Source of the DNA: Odiellus spinosus
Taxonomy: Eukaryota; Arthropoda; Arachnida; Opiliones; Phalangiidae
Direction of reading: 5' to 3'
NCBI GenBank assembly: GCA_963920705.1
Contig: OY987228.1
Coordinates: 3,347,056-3,411,055 of the forward strand
Length of the DNA: 64,000 nt
Below, piece after piece: positions 1 to 12,225 of this stretch. Below the pieces are notes generated by a model that was not told the DNA's origin, made no database searches, and saw only the letters and a program-made list of their open reading frames with translations. Positions within the stretch are counted from its first letter, which is position 1, and every line of letters starts with the position of its first letter. The position numbers and the translations under genes are program-made.

Positions 1-1310
1 CCATTATCTCCTCTTAAATCTCCTTAAATAATTAGGTTAGTGTCAGTCGAACTGAGTTAGCGAATCGATAGATGTTGTCATTATGTTTCTAAAGCAACGA
101 ATTAAATAGACCTTTGTTGTCTTATATCTTAACGATAAAATCCGTCGGGATTGGATTTTTGGATAAGAATTTATTTAGATTCAAAGGCATAGCTTATATA
201 GTTTATGGCAGTTAAAATTTTTTTCTTTCAAGTGTTTAAAATTAAATTTAAATTATTAATAGAGTTTAGTAGAGTATCTTTGCCCTTCACCCACACATTA
301 GAGTAGGCCTTTTAGTTCCAAGTTAAGTTTAATTTGTTATCATTAAATCAAATAAATTAAAATAATTAAAAGGTTAAGTTTGTTTCCGCCTTTTTTGAAA
401 TAAAATTTTGTACGTATGGCTGTGGTTGATTAATTTTAAACGCGAACTCGCGTGGAGTAGGATTAGGGAAGAGAAGACATCGATACATCGATGGACCAAG
501 TGTGGATGGATTGTGTGAATTTGTGTAATGTTCCTGATCAAAATCATGCGCCATTTCTAATTCCTTAAGTCAAGCCTGTGTCTCCATCGATCATCGTTTC
601 CCCCTTACCCCTTTTATATTTTAATTTTAAGCATACTCCTACTGTTTTTTATTAATCTTTATAGTGCCCTTAAAAGTCCCTATCGTCTCCAATGAGTCAT
701 AAGTATCCCTACAGAGCTAACGTCTCTTTGTTTTTTTTTTAATTCTTTCCTATCCCCGAGCTCAACGAGGGTTTTTTCCCGCGATTAGTCTCCCCCCCCC
801 CCTCGTTGGCTAACCTACTCATAGTTTTAAGATCACTGATAAAAATCTCGCGTTGCTGTAAATTTAATCTCGTAATTACTTTTCAGTCTCATAACTTTTT
901 TTTATTTTTATTTTTTCTGTATTTTTTTCTAATTTTAAATAAAAATTTTAAATTTTTGGTTTAATGTTATTGTTTAACGATATTTTTACTTTTCAGATAT
1001 TTTGGGCGGGAAATTTATATGATTTTATTACGTTAAGTTAGGTTAAGTTTGTCTCGATCCTTTTAATGTTTTTGTATCGTTTCAGGTTCATATAAGGAGA
1101 CGTTAAATTTAAATAAAAAAAAAATCAAATTCAGAGTCAAGAATAATTTTACGATAATTTAACTTTCTTTCCAGTGATCGAATCATTTATTACGATTGAT
1201 TTCGGACATGTTGATTTAATTTTAAAGTTTTGTTTTGGCTTTTTAATCGTTTTTTCTTTCGTTCCAGAGCAAAGATCAAATGACGTCATCAGTGAGACGG
1301 GAGCTGTTCT
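1..1310. other. AT-rich stretch without a recognisable gene
   Basis: Non-coding, AT-rich sequence with homopolymer runs (T runs near 730-740 and 895-930, a C run at 793-802). The short open frames have no recognisable similarity or composition. I see no gene or repeat family here, apart from scattered GTTAGGTTAAG-like motifs near 1035-1050. Confidence 0.6.
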
Positions 1311-1314
1311 TTAA

Positions 1315-1748
1315 AGGGAGAATGCAACCTAATTACAAGTGATTTTTTATCGATTCCTTATCGTTTAAATAGGCTTAATCCATCGATAAAAAGTTTACGA
1401 TATAAATATTAAACTAGAAATAAATTTAAAACTTACCATGAAAATAGGCTTAGCGGGACTCATGGAGATCCTGAATCGCGTCCGTGTAAGGTCTAGAGAC
1501 CAAATGAGCAAAGGCCCGTCGTTCACGGGAGATCTCCACGAGACTTACGTCGCGCGCGATTGGTCGCTAGACCTTACACGCGATAAAAACATGACCTCCA
1601 TGAATCCCACTAAGCCTATTTTCAGGGTAAGTTTTAAATTTATTTCTAGTTTAATAGTTGTTTGTAAATATATTCAGTAGTGGATTAGGCCTATTTAAAC
1701 GATAAGGAATCAATAAAAAATCACTTGTAATTAGGTTGCATTCTCCCT
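1315..1748 (+). mobile_element. piggyBac-type MITE, copy 1
   Basis: A 434-bp near-palindromic element. Its ends read AGGGAGAATGCAACC and GGTTGCATTCTCCCT, and TTAA lies on both sides (1311-1314 and 1749-1752), the target duplication used by piggyBac-type transposases. The arms continue inward (AATTACAAGTGATTTTTTAT and its complement), and the centre holds a second inverted pair around GTGTAAGGTCTAG / CTAGACCTTACAC. It has no coding capacity; the 80-codon frame inside is accidental. A second copy in the opposite orientation lies at 44024-44456. Family assignment rests on TTAA plus terminal symmetry, not on a transposase. Confidence 0.85.
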
Positions 1749-1959
1749 TTAAGATCTACCTAAATCTACGAAGTCGATACGCCGAGAGATCCAGATAATA
1801 TCGTCGTAAGTTTTTGAATTCTTTTTTATATTTGACGCGTGACGGCTTCAATTTATCGGTTAGTTTTCTCGATAGATTGTACAAAATTCTATATTTATTT
1901 CTCCCATTAAAAAAAACCTGTTTAGATTTTAGTTAATTTAAAATGAAGTTTATTTTCCA

Positions 1960-2720
1960 GTATTAGGTTTTATGGATATTGCATTTTCCCTTTAAATTCT
2001 ATTTTATTTAATGTTCTAAAGCCTAAAACCTAGTTAATTTGCTATTTTTTAAATGAAAACAAGGGTTTCATTATCCCTTTAAAACTATAAGTCATTTTTA
2101 ATTTGGAAAAAGCCAAAAACCTTAATTTGCTATTTTAAAGGAAAATAAGGTTTCATTATCCTTTAAAATTATTACATTTAAGTATTTTTTGCAAAAAAGC
2201 CTAAAAGCTTAATTTTCTATTGTTTTAAAGGAAAATAAGATTTCATTATCCCTTTAAAATTATTACATTTTAATTTTAAAAAGCCTAAAACCTTAATTTG
2301 TTATTTTAAAATTATTAAAATTTTTATTTTTTGCCAAAAAGCCTAAAAACTTAATTTGCTATAGTTTTATAGGAAACTAAGGGATTTAATTATCCCTTTA
2401 AAATTATTTAAGTCATTTTTCATTTTCAAACACCCTAAAACCTTAATTTGCTATTTTTCAGGAAAATTAAGGGGTTTCATTATCCCTTTAAAACTATTTA
2501 AGTAATTTTTAATTTTGAACAGTCTGAAACCTTAATTTTCTTTTATTTTTGAAGGTTTCATTATCCCTTTAAAACTATATAAGTAATTTTTAATTTTGAA
2601 CAGTCTGAAACCTTAATTTGCTTTTGTTTTAAAGGTTTCATTATCCCTTTAAAATGATTTAAATTTAAGTAATTTTTAATTTGTTAAAAAAGCCTAAAAC
2701 TTTTTAATTTCCCAGGAAAG
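1960..2720. repeat. Degenerate tandem repeat, about 80-95 bp unit
   Basis: About eight diverged copies of a unit containing AAGCCTAAAACCTTAATTTG, then GGTTTCATTATCCCTTTAAA. The CATTATCCCTTTAAA landmark recurs near 2069, 2153, 2246, 2480, 2558 and 2639. Spacing varies, so the array is old. No coding content. Confidence 0.7.
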
Positions 2721-2859
2721 TTTTAACCACTTTTATCGTTTAAATTTGTTTAAAGTTTAAATGCTAATTAATTTCGAAACCCTGATTATAAAATGTGCCA
2801 AGTTTAGGTTTTAAGCTTTTTACAAATTAAAAAATAATTTTAATAATCTTAAAGTGATT

Positions 2860-2894
2860 ACTTTTCTTATTTGGTTAAACCAAATAAGAAAAGT
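2860..2894. repeat. 35-bp perfect palindrome
   Basis: ACTTTTCTTATTTGGTT is followed, after a 1-bp centre, by its exact complement. It could form a hairpin or cruciform. No further function is visible. Confidence 0.8.
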
Positions 2895-3270
2895 GTTGTT
2901 TCTTCGAGTCCCAAGAAAACAATTCGACGATTGACTAAAAATCCAACCCTTAGTTTGACTCCCATAACAGAAAGAAGCCATATTAAGGGATCAAATCGGC
3001 TTTTAACTCCGACTTTGGCTACCACGACCAAAATAAGGCAACTAAAGCGACGAGTTATTTCTCCAACTACAACGGCAATGGTTCAAAGCCAGCCGAAAAA
3101 AAAGGTTATCATTTCGACTCTGATATCCGGGAACAAAAGAATTCGAAACCTATCGAGGAAACCAGCTACGATTTCGAGTCAGACCTCTGGTGACATCAGT
3201 TTGTGTTTGTTAAGGAGGTGCACCGTGATCTAGCACATAACACCCCCGCTCAAACCGTGCGGCCGTCATC

Positions 3271-3382
3271 ATTGAGACGACCAGAGCGTACTACTTCGAG
3301 ACTCGTAACCGGACAAATTACAAATTGGTTTATAATTTGTCCGGTTTCGAGTCTCGAAGTAGTACGCTCTGGTCGTCTCAAT
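3271..3382. repeat. Long hairpin with ~50-bp arms
   Basis: The left arm begins ATTGAGACGACCAGAGCGTA and the right arm ends TACGCTCTGGTCGTCTCAAT. The arms run inward to GACAAATTA / TAATTTGTC with only about 12 bp between them. One indel separates the arms. It is probably a small foldback element; no target duplication was identified. Confidence 0.8.
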
Positions 3383-3733
3383 TTGCTTTCAAGTGTTTTT
3401 TGTCGTGGAAGTTCCTCGTTTCGCCTGATGGCCTTGCACTTTTTTGATTGTGGGAATCGAAGTCAAAACAACGGATCTTTTCCCCTGCCTTCCAATGATT
3501 GCCTTGCCTGTTCTTTTAGTCGTCTTGGTTTTAAGAGTTTTCATTGATTTAGCCATATTTTGTAAAACGATTTCAGTACTAACAGATTTTGAAGACGATA
3601 TTATTAAAGGTTACGTTTACCAAAATAATTTAGGGTTAAAAACTATTTGAATTATTATCTCGTGAATTTACAATGAAAACGAAAATCTCGCGTAGAGCGC
3701 GTGCTTGGCATTTTCTATGTGTATGTTTTTAAA

Positions 3734-3850
3734 CTACTTTTATTACTATGAGGCTCAACATTGCGTATCAATTCGCGTGAGCTTTCCCTATTGTGCAAAC
3801 TGAATTTGAATAAAATCACGCAACGTTGATCCTCATAGTAAAAAAAGTAG
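3734..3850. mobile_element. Small MITE-like element with 33-bp terminal inverted repeats
   Basis: The ends are CTACTTTTATTACTATGAGG and, on the other strand, CTACTTTTTTTACTATGAGG. They remain complementary to the ACGCAA motif (33 bp, few mismatches). The whole element is 117 bp and has no coding content. Family unknown. Confidence 0.65.
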
Positions 3851-3914
3851 ATATTAAAATCACGCGTAAAAAGTAATACGCTTGATTTTTATTTGAAATT
3901 CACGTGATTATAAT

Positions 3915-4870
3915 TTTTATTTTTATTTTTTTATTTTTAATACTTAAAGGTTACATGATACCTAGACCCACCCATTAAGCTTTGCTTGTTTCGGGTGGGC
4001 AATAGAATAATAAATAAATTAACAGTTAAGGCTTATGTGTCAAAAATTAAATGTACTAAAGTACAACAGTACAATTATGTATTACTAATAAACTAAGTAA
4101 CAAAGGTTAAATATGTGAGCATATAATTAAATATTTACAATTCCTTGAAAAACTACTACAGTCGCCGTAATATTTCATTAATTCCTATGTTCTTAATAGT
4201 TATTTTTATTTTCTTTTTAAATTTATAGATCGAGATTGTATTAATAGAGTTAAGCCGCAAGATATTAAAAAGTTTTGGTCCTATGCACTCAATGCGCCTT
4301 TTACCAATTTCTTTCCTACAACGTGGTAGTTTTAATTCATATCGGGCTACAGACCTCGTATTTCTTGAGTTAGCTAGTAATTCAGTTACGTTAATCAAAG
4401 GGGTTTTACGATATTCCAACGCCACATTCAGTACAAATATTTCTTTAACATTTAAGACATTAAATTCTAAATAAATAAGATCAGTAGGGTAACGGTAACT
4501 ACGTTTTAAGCAAGTTCTAATAATTCGATTTTGAGTAATACCGTAAGATAATATAGATTGGACTAACGCGTAGTACACCATCCTCAAAGTATTTATATTT
4601 AAAAAATTCTTTAGAAGGCTAAATTTATACCGTAGGTACCGTAACATTTTACACATAGTCTCAATGTGAAAATTCCATCGCATATGTTGGTCAAATTGAA
4701 CACCCAAATATTAAATTTTTTGTACTCGAGTAATAATGTCGCGGCATTCACAGTTTTCAGTAACAAAATCAGTGACATTACACTGTTTTTTATGTATTTT
4801 TATAGTAAACAATGTGGGTTGCCCTACGTTTGTCGCTGAAAAAGTAATAGCTTTAGTTTTATTAGCAAAT
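3915..4870 (-). pseudogene. Non-LTR retrotransposon reverse transcriptase, C-terminal fragment
   Basis: The minus strand encodes the distal part of a reverse transcriptase of the jockey/CR1 type. A thumb-like segment near 4650-4707 reads GVQFDQHMRWNFHI. It is followed by LRMVYYALVQSILSYGI (the conserved YYAL.QSIL.YG block) and then KRSYRYPTDLIYLE. The open frame (183 codons, 4156-4707) lacks the usual tryptophan/glycine-rich stretch after SYGI, so it carries an internal deletion. Matching protein continues upstream to about 4870 across an in-frame stop just before GVQFD. The polymerase core with the catalytic aspartates and the endonuclease are absent. An A-rich tail (minus strand) near 3915-3940 marks a probable 3' end. 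Clade is inferred; the fragment is dead. Confidence 0.75.
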
Positions 4871-4879
4871 TGGTATTAA

Positions 4880-5595
4880 CCCTAAATATTTTCGATAAAC
4901 TTTAACGTTAAAGGTATCTTATCTTCAAAATCCGTAACCTTATAGTTTATAAATGGGATATATAGAGTTAAGTTAAAAATCGAATAAAAAGATTTGAATA
5001 ATACATACTTTCGGATGATCTTTAATAGCGTATCATCCGACGGATTAGTAACAAGATAAATAACATTAACAAATATCGGGCCACTACTCCGATAACGAAC
5101 ACCTACTCTTTGTCGCCAGTATTCCCCTGTTCCGTTGAGTTGATGGCGATCCTATACTATAGGGGTTGCTATGAGGGAGTGAAGATGAAAAATAAATATG
5201 GGCCTCGATGGAATATATATAGTTTATACTATATATATATTTAAAGGGGGACTTGTAGGTTTTTATAATGTATTTAAAAGGAAGTCTAAGCCTCGTCCAC
5301 CATTCGTGATATACCTCCCCCTACATCACTTTCACCTTCTTTCCCGCTTAATTTAATATTGATGGAAAATTCTTCCTCATTGTTGGCTTGGTTTTTGATC
5401 CCAGATTTATGTCAACTGATGAATGTCGTGTTTATTATGAATTACGTTTTTACCGGAAGTTTAATTTTTTTATAATCCATACTGTAGTGCAGGTGGTTTT
5501 ATATAATAAGCTTTAAAAATCTACATGTTAAACATATTTCAAGTGTTTAACCGCTATAATCTCTGTTTATTGAAACACGCATTTAATTATACATA
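4880..5595. other. No recognisable feature
   Basis: AT-rich sequence with no supported reading frame and only a short TATA-repeat tract near 5215-5240. Confidence 0.5.
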
Positions 5596-6700
5596 TTCGT
5601 GATTCTAAGCACCATCAAAAAGAACGAAAAAAAAAAAATTTAAAGGAAACTAAAGGGCCTAGCGCGCCTTGCCAAAAAATGATTTTTTTCATTTGGAACT
5701 AAAACTGAGCTGGCGACTTATCGTTAAAGGCTGGCTAGGATTGAATCGAGGCTAAATTCTTAAAGAGAAACGTCTGAGCTTACAAATCAGCGTGGTGCAA
5801 ATTCTAAGCACCTTCAAAAAGAGCGAAAAAAATTGATTTAAAGGGAATCCATAGAGCCTAGCGCGCCTTGCCAAAAAATTAATTTATTCATTTGGAACTA
5901 AAATTGAGCTGGCGACTTATCGTTAGAGGCTAGGATATAATCGTGGCTAAATTCTGAAAGAGAAACGTCTAATACCCTCTTCAGACGAGGCGTAATTAGC
6001 CGTGGTTTAATCAGATTTAACCGAGGTTTAAATAGCCTTTTCAGTTCAATAAACCTCGGTTTATTTTGAATAAACCATGGTTAAATCTGATTAAACCGGC
6101 TAGTTACGCCTCGTCTGAAAAGGCTATTAGTTACAAAATCAGCCTGGTGCAAATTCCAAGCAAGTTCAAAAAGACCGAAAAAAATTGATTTAAAAGGTAA
6201 CTTAAGAGCCTAGCGCGCCTTGCCAAAAAATGAATTCATTCATTTGGAACTAAAACTGTGCTGGCGACTTAAGGTCAAAGGCTAGGATTGAATCGTGGTT
6301 AAATTCTTAAAGAGAACCGTCTAAGCTACAAAATCAGCATGGTGCAAATTCTAAGCACCATAAAAAGAGCGAAAAAAATTGATTTAAAGGGAAACCATAG
6401 AGCCTAGGGTGCGTGCCAAAAATTGAATTTCTTCATTTGGAACTAAAACTGAGCTGGCGACTTAAGGTCAAAAGCTAGGATTGAATCTTGGCTAAATTCA
6501 AAGTGGTGCAAATTCTAAGCCCCATCAAAAAGAGCGAAAAAAATTAATTTAAAGGGAAACCATGGAGCCTTATAGTGTGCCTAGACAAAAAAATTAATTT
6601 CTTCATTGTGAACTAAAACAAAGCTGGCGACTTATCCTTAAAAGCTAGGATTGAATCGTCTTAGCTTCAAAATCAGCGTTTAATAATTAAGAGCGAGATG
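5596..6700 (+). repeat. ~195-bp tandem repeat, block A
   Basis: About five diverged copies of a unit marked by CTAAGCACCATCAAAAAGAG, then CATTTGGAACTAAAACTGAG, CTGGCGACTTATCGTTAAAG and GAGAAACGTCTAAGC. Landmarks fall at about 5604, 5799, 6155, 6350 and 6515. The second and third copies are separated by a palindromic insertion at about 5971-6127. The same unit recurs in the same orientation at 11570-12225, beyond two minisatellites. Non-coding. Confidence 0.85.
5971..6127. mobile_element. Palindromic insertion in the 195-bp repeat
   Basis: The inverted arms read CTCTTCAGACGAGGCGTAAT ... and, from the other end, CTTTTCAGACGAGGCGTAAC. They run inward through GGTTTAATCAGATTTAACC. The insertion interrupts the repeat between GTCTAA and the TACAAAATCAGC that normally follows. 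Its exact target duplication (perhaps TA or TAA) cannot be fixed. Confidence 0.65.
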
Positions 6701-7030
6701 AAAACGCTGAAGGGTTGTAGGCGAAATACTAATAAAATAATCGAGGTCAAATCAGCGAACAAATTCGGAAAAAGGTCGTGAGCTTTCGACCCCGTATCGA
6801 TTCGTGGCGCTGGTTCGACCCCGATAACTAATTGGGTATTTGGGAGAGTATTGGCGTAAGGCCATTAACTAAGCGTTTAAAATAAGAGTAGGAAGTATAC
6901 GATTTGATTAGGTTAGAACGAGTTGATCGAATCGCAATTCTAGATCATTAAAACTTTTTTCGAAGTTACGCGCTCGATATAATGGTAATAAAAACTTCTT
7001 TCGAAGTTACGCGTTCGATAAAAGGTTAAC

Positions 7031-8370
7031 TCCGATTTGGAGAAGACGAGACCAATCCGATTTGTAAAAGACGAGACCAATCCGATTTGTAAAAGACGAG
7101 ACCAATCCGATTTGTAAAAGACGAGACCAATCCGATTTGTAAAAGACGAGACCAATCCGATTTGTAAAAGACGAGACCAATCCGATTTGTAAAAGACGAG
7201 ACCAATCCGATTTGTAAAAGACGAGACCAATCCGATTTGTAAAAGACGAGACCAATCCGATTTGTAAAAGACGAGACCAATCCGATTTGTAAAAGACGAG
7301 ACCAATCCGATTTGTAAAAGACGAGACCAATCCGATTTGGAGAAGACGAGACCAATCCGATTTGGAGAAGACGAGACCAATCCGATTTGGAGAAGACGAG
7401 ACCAATCCGATTTGGAGAAGACGAGACCAATCCGATTTGGAGAAGACGAGACCAATCCGATTTGGAGAAGACGAGACCAATCCGATTTGGAGAAGACGAG
7501 ACCAATCCGATTTGGAGAAGACGAGACCAATCCGATTTGGAGAAGACGAGACCAATCCGATTTGGAGAAGACGAGACCAATCCGATTTGGAGAAGACGAG
7601 ACCAATCCGATTTGGAGAAGACGAGACCAATCCGATTTGGAGAAGACGAGACCAATCCGATTTGGAGAAGACGAGACCAATCCGATTTGGAGAAGACGAG
7701 ACCAATCCGATTTGGAGAAGACGAGACCAATCCGATTTGGAGAAGACGAGACCAATCCGATTTGGAGAAGACGAGACCAATCCGATTTGGAGAAGACGAG
7801 ACCAATCCGATTTGGAGAAGACGAGACCAATCCGATTTGGAGAAGACGAGACCAATCCGATTTGGAGAAGACGAGACCAATCCGATTTGGAGAAGACGAG
7901 ACCAATCCGATTTGGAGAAGACGAGACCAATCCGATTTGGAGAAGACGAGACCAATCCGATTTGGAGAAGACGAGACCAATCCGATTTGGAGAAGACGAG
8001 ACCAATCCGATTTGGAGAAGACGAGACCAATCCGATTTGGAGAAGACGAGACCGATCCGATTTGGAGAAGACGAGACCGATCCGATTTGGAGAAGACGAG
8101 ACCGATCCGATTTGGAGAAGACGAGACCAATCCGATTTGGAGAAGACGAGACCAATCCGATTTGGAGAAGACGAGACCAATCCGATTTGGAGAAGACGAG
8201 ACCAATCCGATTTGGAGAAGACGAGACCAATCCGATTTGGAGAAGACGAGACCAATCCGATTTGGAGAAGACGAGACCAATCCGATTTGGAGAAGACGAG
8301 ACCAATCCGATTTGCAGAAGACGAGACCAATCCGATTTGGAGAAGACTAGACCAATCCGATTTTGAGGAG
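7031..8370 (+). repeat. 25-bp minisatellite, about 53 copies
   Basis: The unit is GACGAGACCAATCCGATTTGGAGAA. About the first ten copies carry GTAAAA in place of GGAGAA, and three adjacent copies near 8051-8101 carry CCGATCC in place of CCAATCC. The variants lie in blocks, as expected from local unequal exchange. Because 25 leaves remainder 1 when divided by 3 and the unit has no stop in any frame, long frames stay open on both strands; these are artefacts, not genes. Confidence 0.97.
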
Positions 8371-8496
8371 ATGAAGCAAAGTGAAATGAAATCCAATATC
8401 CTATTAAATAAATTAAAAATCAACGTTAAATATTTTTCATTTCAACTTTAAAAATAAATTTTTCCCTTCAAACTAATAGGTTTGTTTTTCTAGAAG

Positions 8497-8578
8497 CACA
8501 TTTCTAGTTTAATGTTTGTTTGGAAATTTTGATTAAATGATAATCAAAAATAACTAGTTGTTAGGTTGCATTCTCCCT
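8497..8578. mobile_element. Truncated right end of the piggyBac-type MITE
   Basis: TTTCTAGTTTAATGTTTGTT ... TTAGGTTGCATTCTCCCT followed by TTAA matches the right half of the MITE at 1315-1748, with internal divergence. No matching left end is visible. A further weak end match (GGCTGCATTCTCTCTTTAA) lies near 51736. Confidence 0.6.
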
Positions 8579-8582
8579 TTAA

Positions 8583-10017
8583 GGCGAGGTTGCTCGATTA
8601 TTATCGATGGATAATTATCAAAGATAATTATTGTGATAATTATCGAAGCTGAATCGAACAATTAATATTAAAAATTTTCACTCAAAATGACGTTGCTTAA
8701 ATTTTTAAAATCGTTATAAATTATATTGATTTCACGGGTATTGAATAAGGTTATAGCAATTTCTCTAGTCGCGAATCCGCCGGATTCTCGGATTTTTTCC
8801 GAACCGCCGTTACATTGCGGAACCAACGACCATTTTGCCAAACCACGGCGAGAAGGCTTAACCAATACCGAAAAACTTAATTACGGCTTAAAGTAAATGA
8901 TAAATACGTCCTTAATTACGTTATTATTATAGTACAATCAAAGGTACGGGCTTTATACGCCGCGGATTAAGTCATCAGACTATGGTGAAATGGGAGTGAA
9001 TGAAACGTCATTCTCACTCCGACTGATTAACCAAATCGCAATTAGGCCTATTTGCATCGTTTTAAAACACGCTAAAACGAATTCCCAATTAAACACTACA
9101 TATTTCACATCTTTTACCCGCGGTCTACTGGGGAAATAGCAATCTCTCAAGGGTTAAAACTGACCACGAGTGACAGCAATGGGCAAAGATAGGTTCTAAA
9201 CAACACTTACCCTAAAATAGTCTTATCCCAGCAATAATGACCGAGGTTTAATCCTTTTAAAGAGTCGCACCGCGCGCAAATTAATCCGAATAAAGTAATT
9301 AAATCCTTAATTTATTACCAAAACAAGACCGGTAACTTGCGAATGGCCCGCTTCGACGTGTCTACGAGTGCGAAAAATCGAAAACAGCCGTTATGTTGGT
9401 AGCCTCTGATATCACTATGGAGGTTAGGGCGCCTCCAGAAAATTGATCTCCAATTTTAACATCTCTAACGTCGTCCGCTATTCAAATTAAATGTTGCCTA
9501 TTTTACATAAATCTCGATATACTTTTAGAAAAGAGACCAAATTTGATCTAAAAACGTAGAAAAAACGTAATTTCCCGCTAGTTTAACAAAGTTGTAGATC
9601 AGGATTGTGAAATATAAGTCTGTTAGCGTTGTTCGAACTTGACGCGTTTATTAAAGGGACTATTTGCGGTTTTAAAATCTTCTTTAACGTAGCTTTTTTT
9701 TTTCTAGCTTAGCAGACGACGTTGTAGAAAACAAATTGTACAATTTAAGCTGCTACTAGACCTATACTTGTTTTATCAAATTGATTAGAGTGTTTTAGTG
9801 GGATAACGAGGAACAGCTGCTGCCTCAAAATTATAAAGGGAGAGTCACGCGATACGGTTAAACATTAATTGGGAACTAAATATACGCTTTGCTGAATCGC
9901 ACCAAATATTCCAGGCTAGATAAATGAGCCAACATTAGGTACAAATCTAGCGCGATATTAAAGGATCAATACAAATTTTATCACCATCAGGGTTGTTGCA
10001 GTTTTTTCAGATTCAAA
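8583..10017. other. Unique-looking sequence, no gene recognised
   Basis: Mixed-composition sequence between two minisatellites. The only open frame (65 codons, minus strand, 8668-8865) has no recognisable motif. No repeats or RNA genes were recognised. Confidence 0.5.
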
Positions 10018-11361
10018 TTCCCTGACCTATTCCAAGGATTTTCCCTGACCTATTCCAAGGATTTTCCCTGACCTATTCCAAGGATTTTCCCTGACCTATT
10101 CCAAGGATTTTCCCTGACCTATTCCAAGGATTTTCCCTGACCTATTCCAAGGATTTTCCCTGACCTATTCCAAGGATTTTCCCTGACCTATTCCAAGGAT
10201 TTTCCCTGACCTATTCCAAGGATTTTCCCTGACCTATTCCAAGGATTTTCCCTGACCTATTCCAAGGATTTTCCCTGACCTATTCCAAGGATTTTTCCTG
10301 ACCTATTCCAAGGATTTTCCCTGACCTATTCCAAGGATTTTCCCTGACCTATTCCAAGGATTTTCCCTGACCTATTCCAAGGATTTTCCCTGACCTATTC
10401 CAAGGATTTTCCCTGACCTATTCCAAGGATTTTCCCTGACCTATTCCAAGGATTTTCCCTGACCTATTCCAAGGATTTTCCCTGACCTATTCCAAGGATT
10501 TTCCCTGACCTATTCCAAGGATTTTCCCTGACCTATTCCAAGGATTTTCCCTGACCTATTCCAAGGATTTTCCCTGACCTATTCCAAGGATTTTCCCTGA
10601 CCTATTCCAAGGATTTTCCCTGACCTATTCCAAGGATTTTCCCTGACCTATTCCAAGGATTTTCCCTGACCTATTCCAAGGATTTTCCCTGACCTATTCC
10701 AAGGATTTTCCCTGACCTATTCCAAGGATTTTCCCTGACCTATTCCAAGGATTTTCCTTGACCTATTCCAAGGATTTTCCCTGACCTATTCCAAGGATTT
10801 TCCCTGACCTATTCCAAGGATTTTCCCTGACCTATTCCAAGGATTTTCCCTGACCTATTCCAAGGATTTTCCCTGACCTATTCCAAGGATTTTCCCTGAC
10901 CTATTCCAAGGATTTTTCCTGACCTATTCCAAGGATTTTTCCTGACCTATTCCAAGGATTTTCCCTGACCTATTCCAAGGATTTTCCCTGACCTATTCCA
11001 AGGATTTTCCCTGACCTATTCCAAGGATTTTCCCTGACCTATTCCAAGGATTTTCCCTGACTTATTCCAAGGATTTTCCCTGACTTATTCCAAGGATTTT
11101 CCCTGACCTATTCCAAGGATTTTCCCTGACCTATTCCAAGAATTTTCCCTGACCTATTCCAAGGATTTTCCCTGACCTATTCCAAGGATTTTCCCTGACC
11201 TATTCCAAGGATTTTCCCTGACCTATTCCAAGGATTTTCCCTGACCTATTCCAAGGATTTTCCCTGACCTATTCCAAGGATTTTCCCTGACCTATTCCAA
11301 GGATTTTCCCTGACCTATTCCAAGGCTTTTCCCTGACCTATTCCAAGGATTTTCCCTGACC
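10018..11361 (+). repeat. 23-bp minisatellite, about 58 copies
   Basis: The unit is CCCTGACCTATTCCAAGGATTTT. It is almost perfectly homogeneous over 1.3 kb, with isolated single-base variants (TTCCTGACC near 10291 and 10917, GACTTATT near 11060 and 11086, GGCTTTT near 11324). It ends at CCCTGACCGGTTCAGC. The strong homogeneity points to recent expansion or gene conversion. Confidence 0.97.
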
Positions 11362-11569
11362 GGTTCAGCTAATGCTACCCAATTTTTAAACTTTATTTTT
11401 GATATAATCACGTTCACCAAACGTTTTCGCACGCGTATCTTTGTTGTAATCTTTACAAAACTGACACGCCGTCAGCTGAGAATCTTTTCCGCAATGATTG
11501 CAATTTCCTGGCTTCTCGAAAGATCTTGAAATTCCCTGACTTTTTAAAATATCTTAAAATTATCCGACT

Positions 11570-12225
11570 TTAAGGCTAGGGTTGAATCGTGGGTAAATTC
11601 TTACAGAGAACCGTCTAAGCTACAAAATCAGCCTGGTCAAATTCTAAGCACCATCAAAAAGAGCCAAAAAAATTATTTAAAGGTAATTAAAAGCTTAGCT
11701 CGCCTAGCCAAAAACATTAATTTATTCATTTGGAACTAAAACTGAGCTGGCGACTTATCATTAAAGGCTAGGGTTGAATCGTGGCTAAATTCTTAAAGAG
11801 AACCGTCTAAGCTACAAACTCAGCCTTGTGCAAATTCTAAGCACCATCAAAAAGAGTAAAAAAAAAAAAAAAAAATGATTTAAGGGAAGCCCAAGAGCCT
11901 AGAATGCCTTGCCAAAAAAATTAATTTCTTCATTTGGAACTAAAACTGAGCTGGCGACTTATCATTAAAGGCTAGGATTGCATCGTGGCTAAATTCTTAA
12001 AGAGAACCGTCTAAGCTACAAAATCAGCATGGTGCAAATTCTAAGCACCATCAAAAAGAGTGAAAAATTTTGATTTAAAGGGAAGCCCAAGAGCCTAGAA
12101 TGCCTTGCCAAAAAATTAATTTCTTCATTTGAAACTAAAACTGAGCTGGCGACTTATCGTTAAAGGCTAGGATGAAATCTTGGCTAAATTCTTAAAGAGA
12201 AACGTCTAGGCTTAAAAATCCTATA
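11570..12225 (+). repeat. ~195-bp tandem repeat, block B
   Basis: Three to four copies of the unit described at 5596-6700, in the same orientation, with landmarks near 11643, 11838 and 12040. The two blocks bracket the 25-bp and 23-bp minisatellites. Confidence 0.85.

Noticed and set aside
1438-1680. 80-codon gene in the MITE
   Set aside because: It lies wholly within an inverted-repeat element and is not kept in the second copy.
2871-3233. 120-codon Ser/Thr/Lys-rich frame
   Set aside because: It begins inside a palindrome, has no recognisable domain, and has simple composition.
6940-8451. Six long overlapping reading frames (334-465 codons)
   Set aside because: All are products of the stop-free 25-bp minisatellite; no independent coding signal.
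10018-11361. Possible CRISPR-like array
   Set aside because: There are no unique spacers between repeats; it is a plain tandem minisatellite. The same applies to the 20-, 25- and 30-bp arrays.
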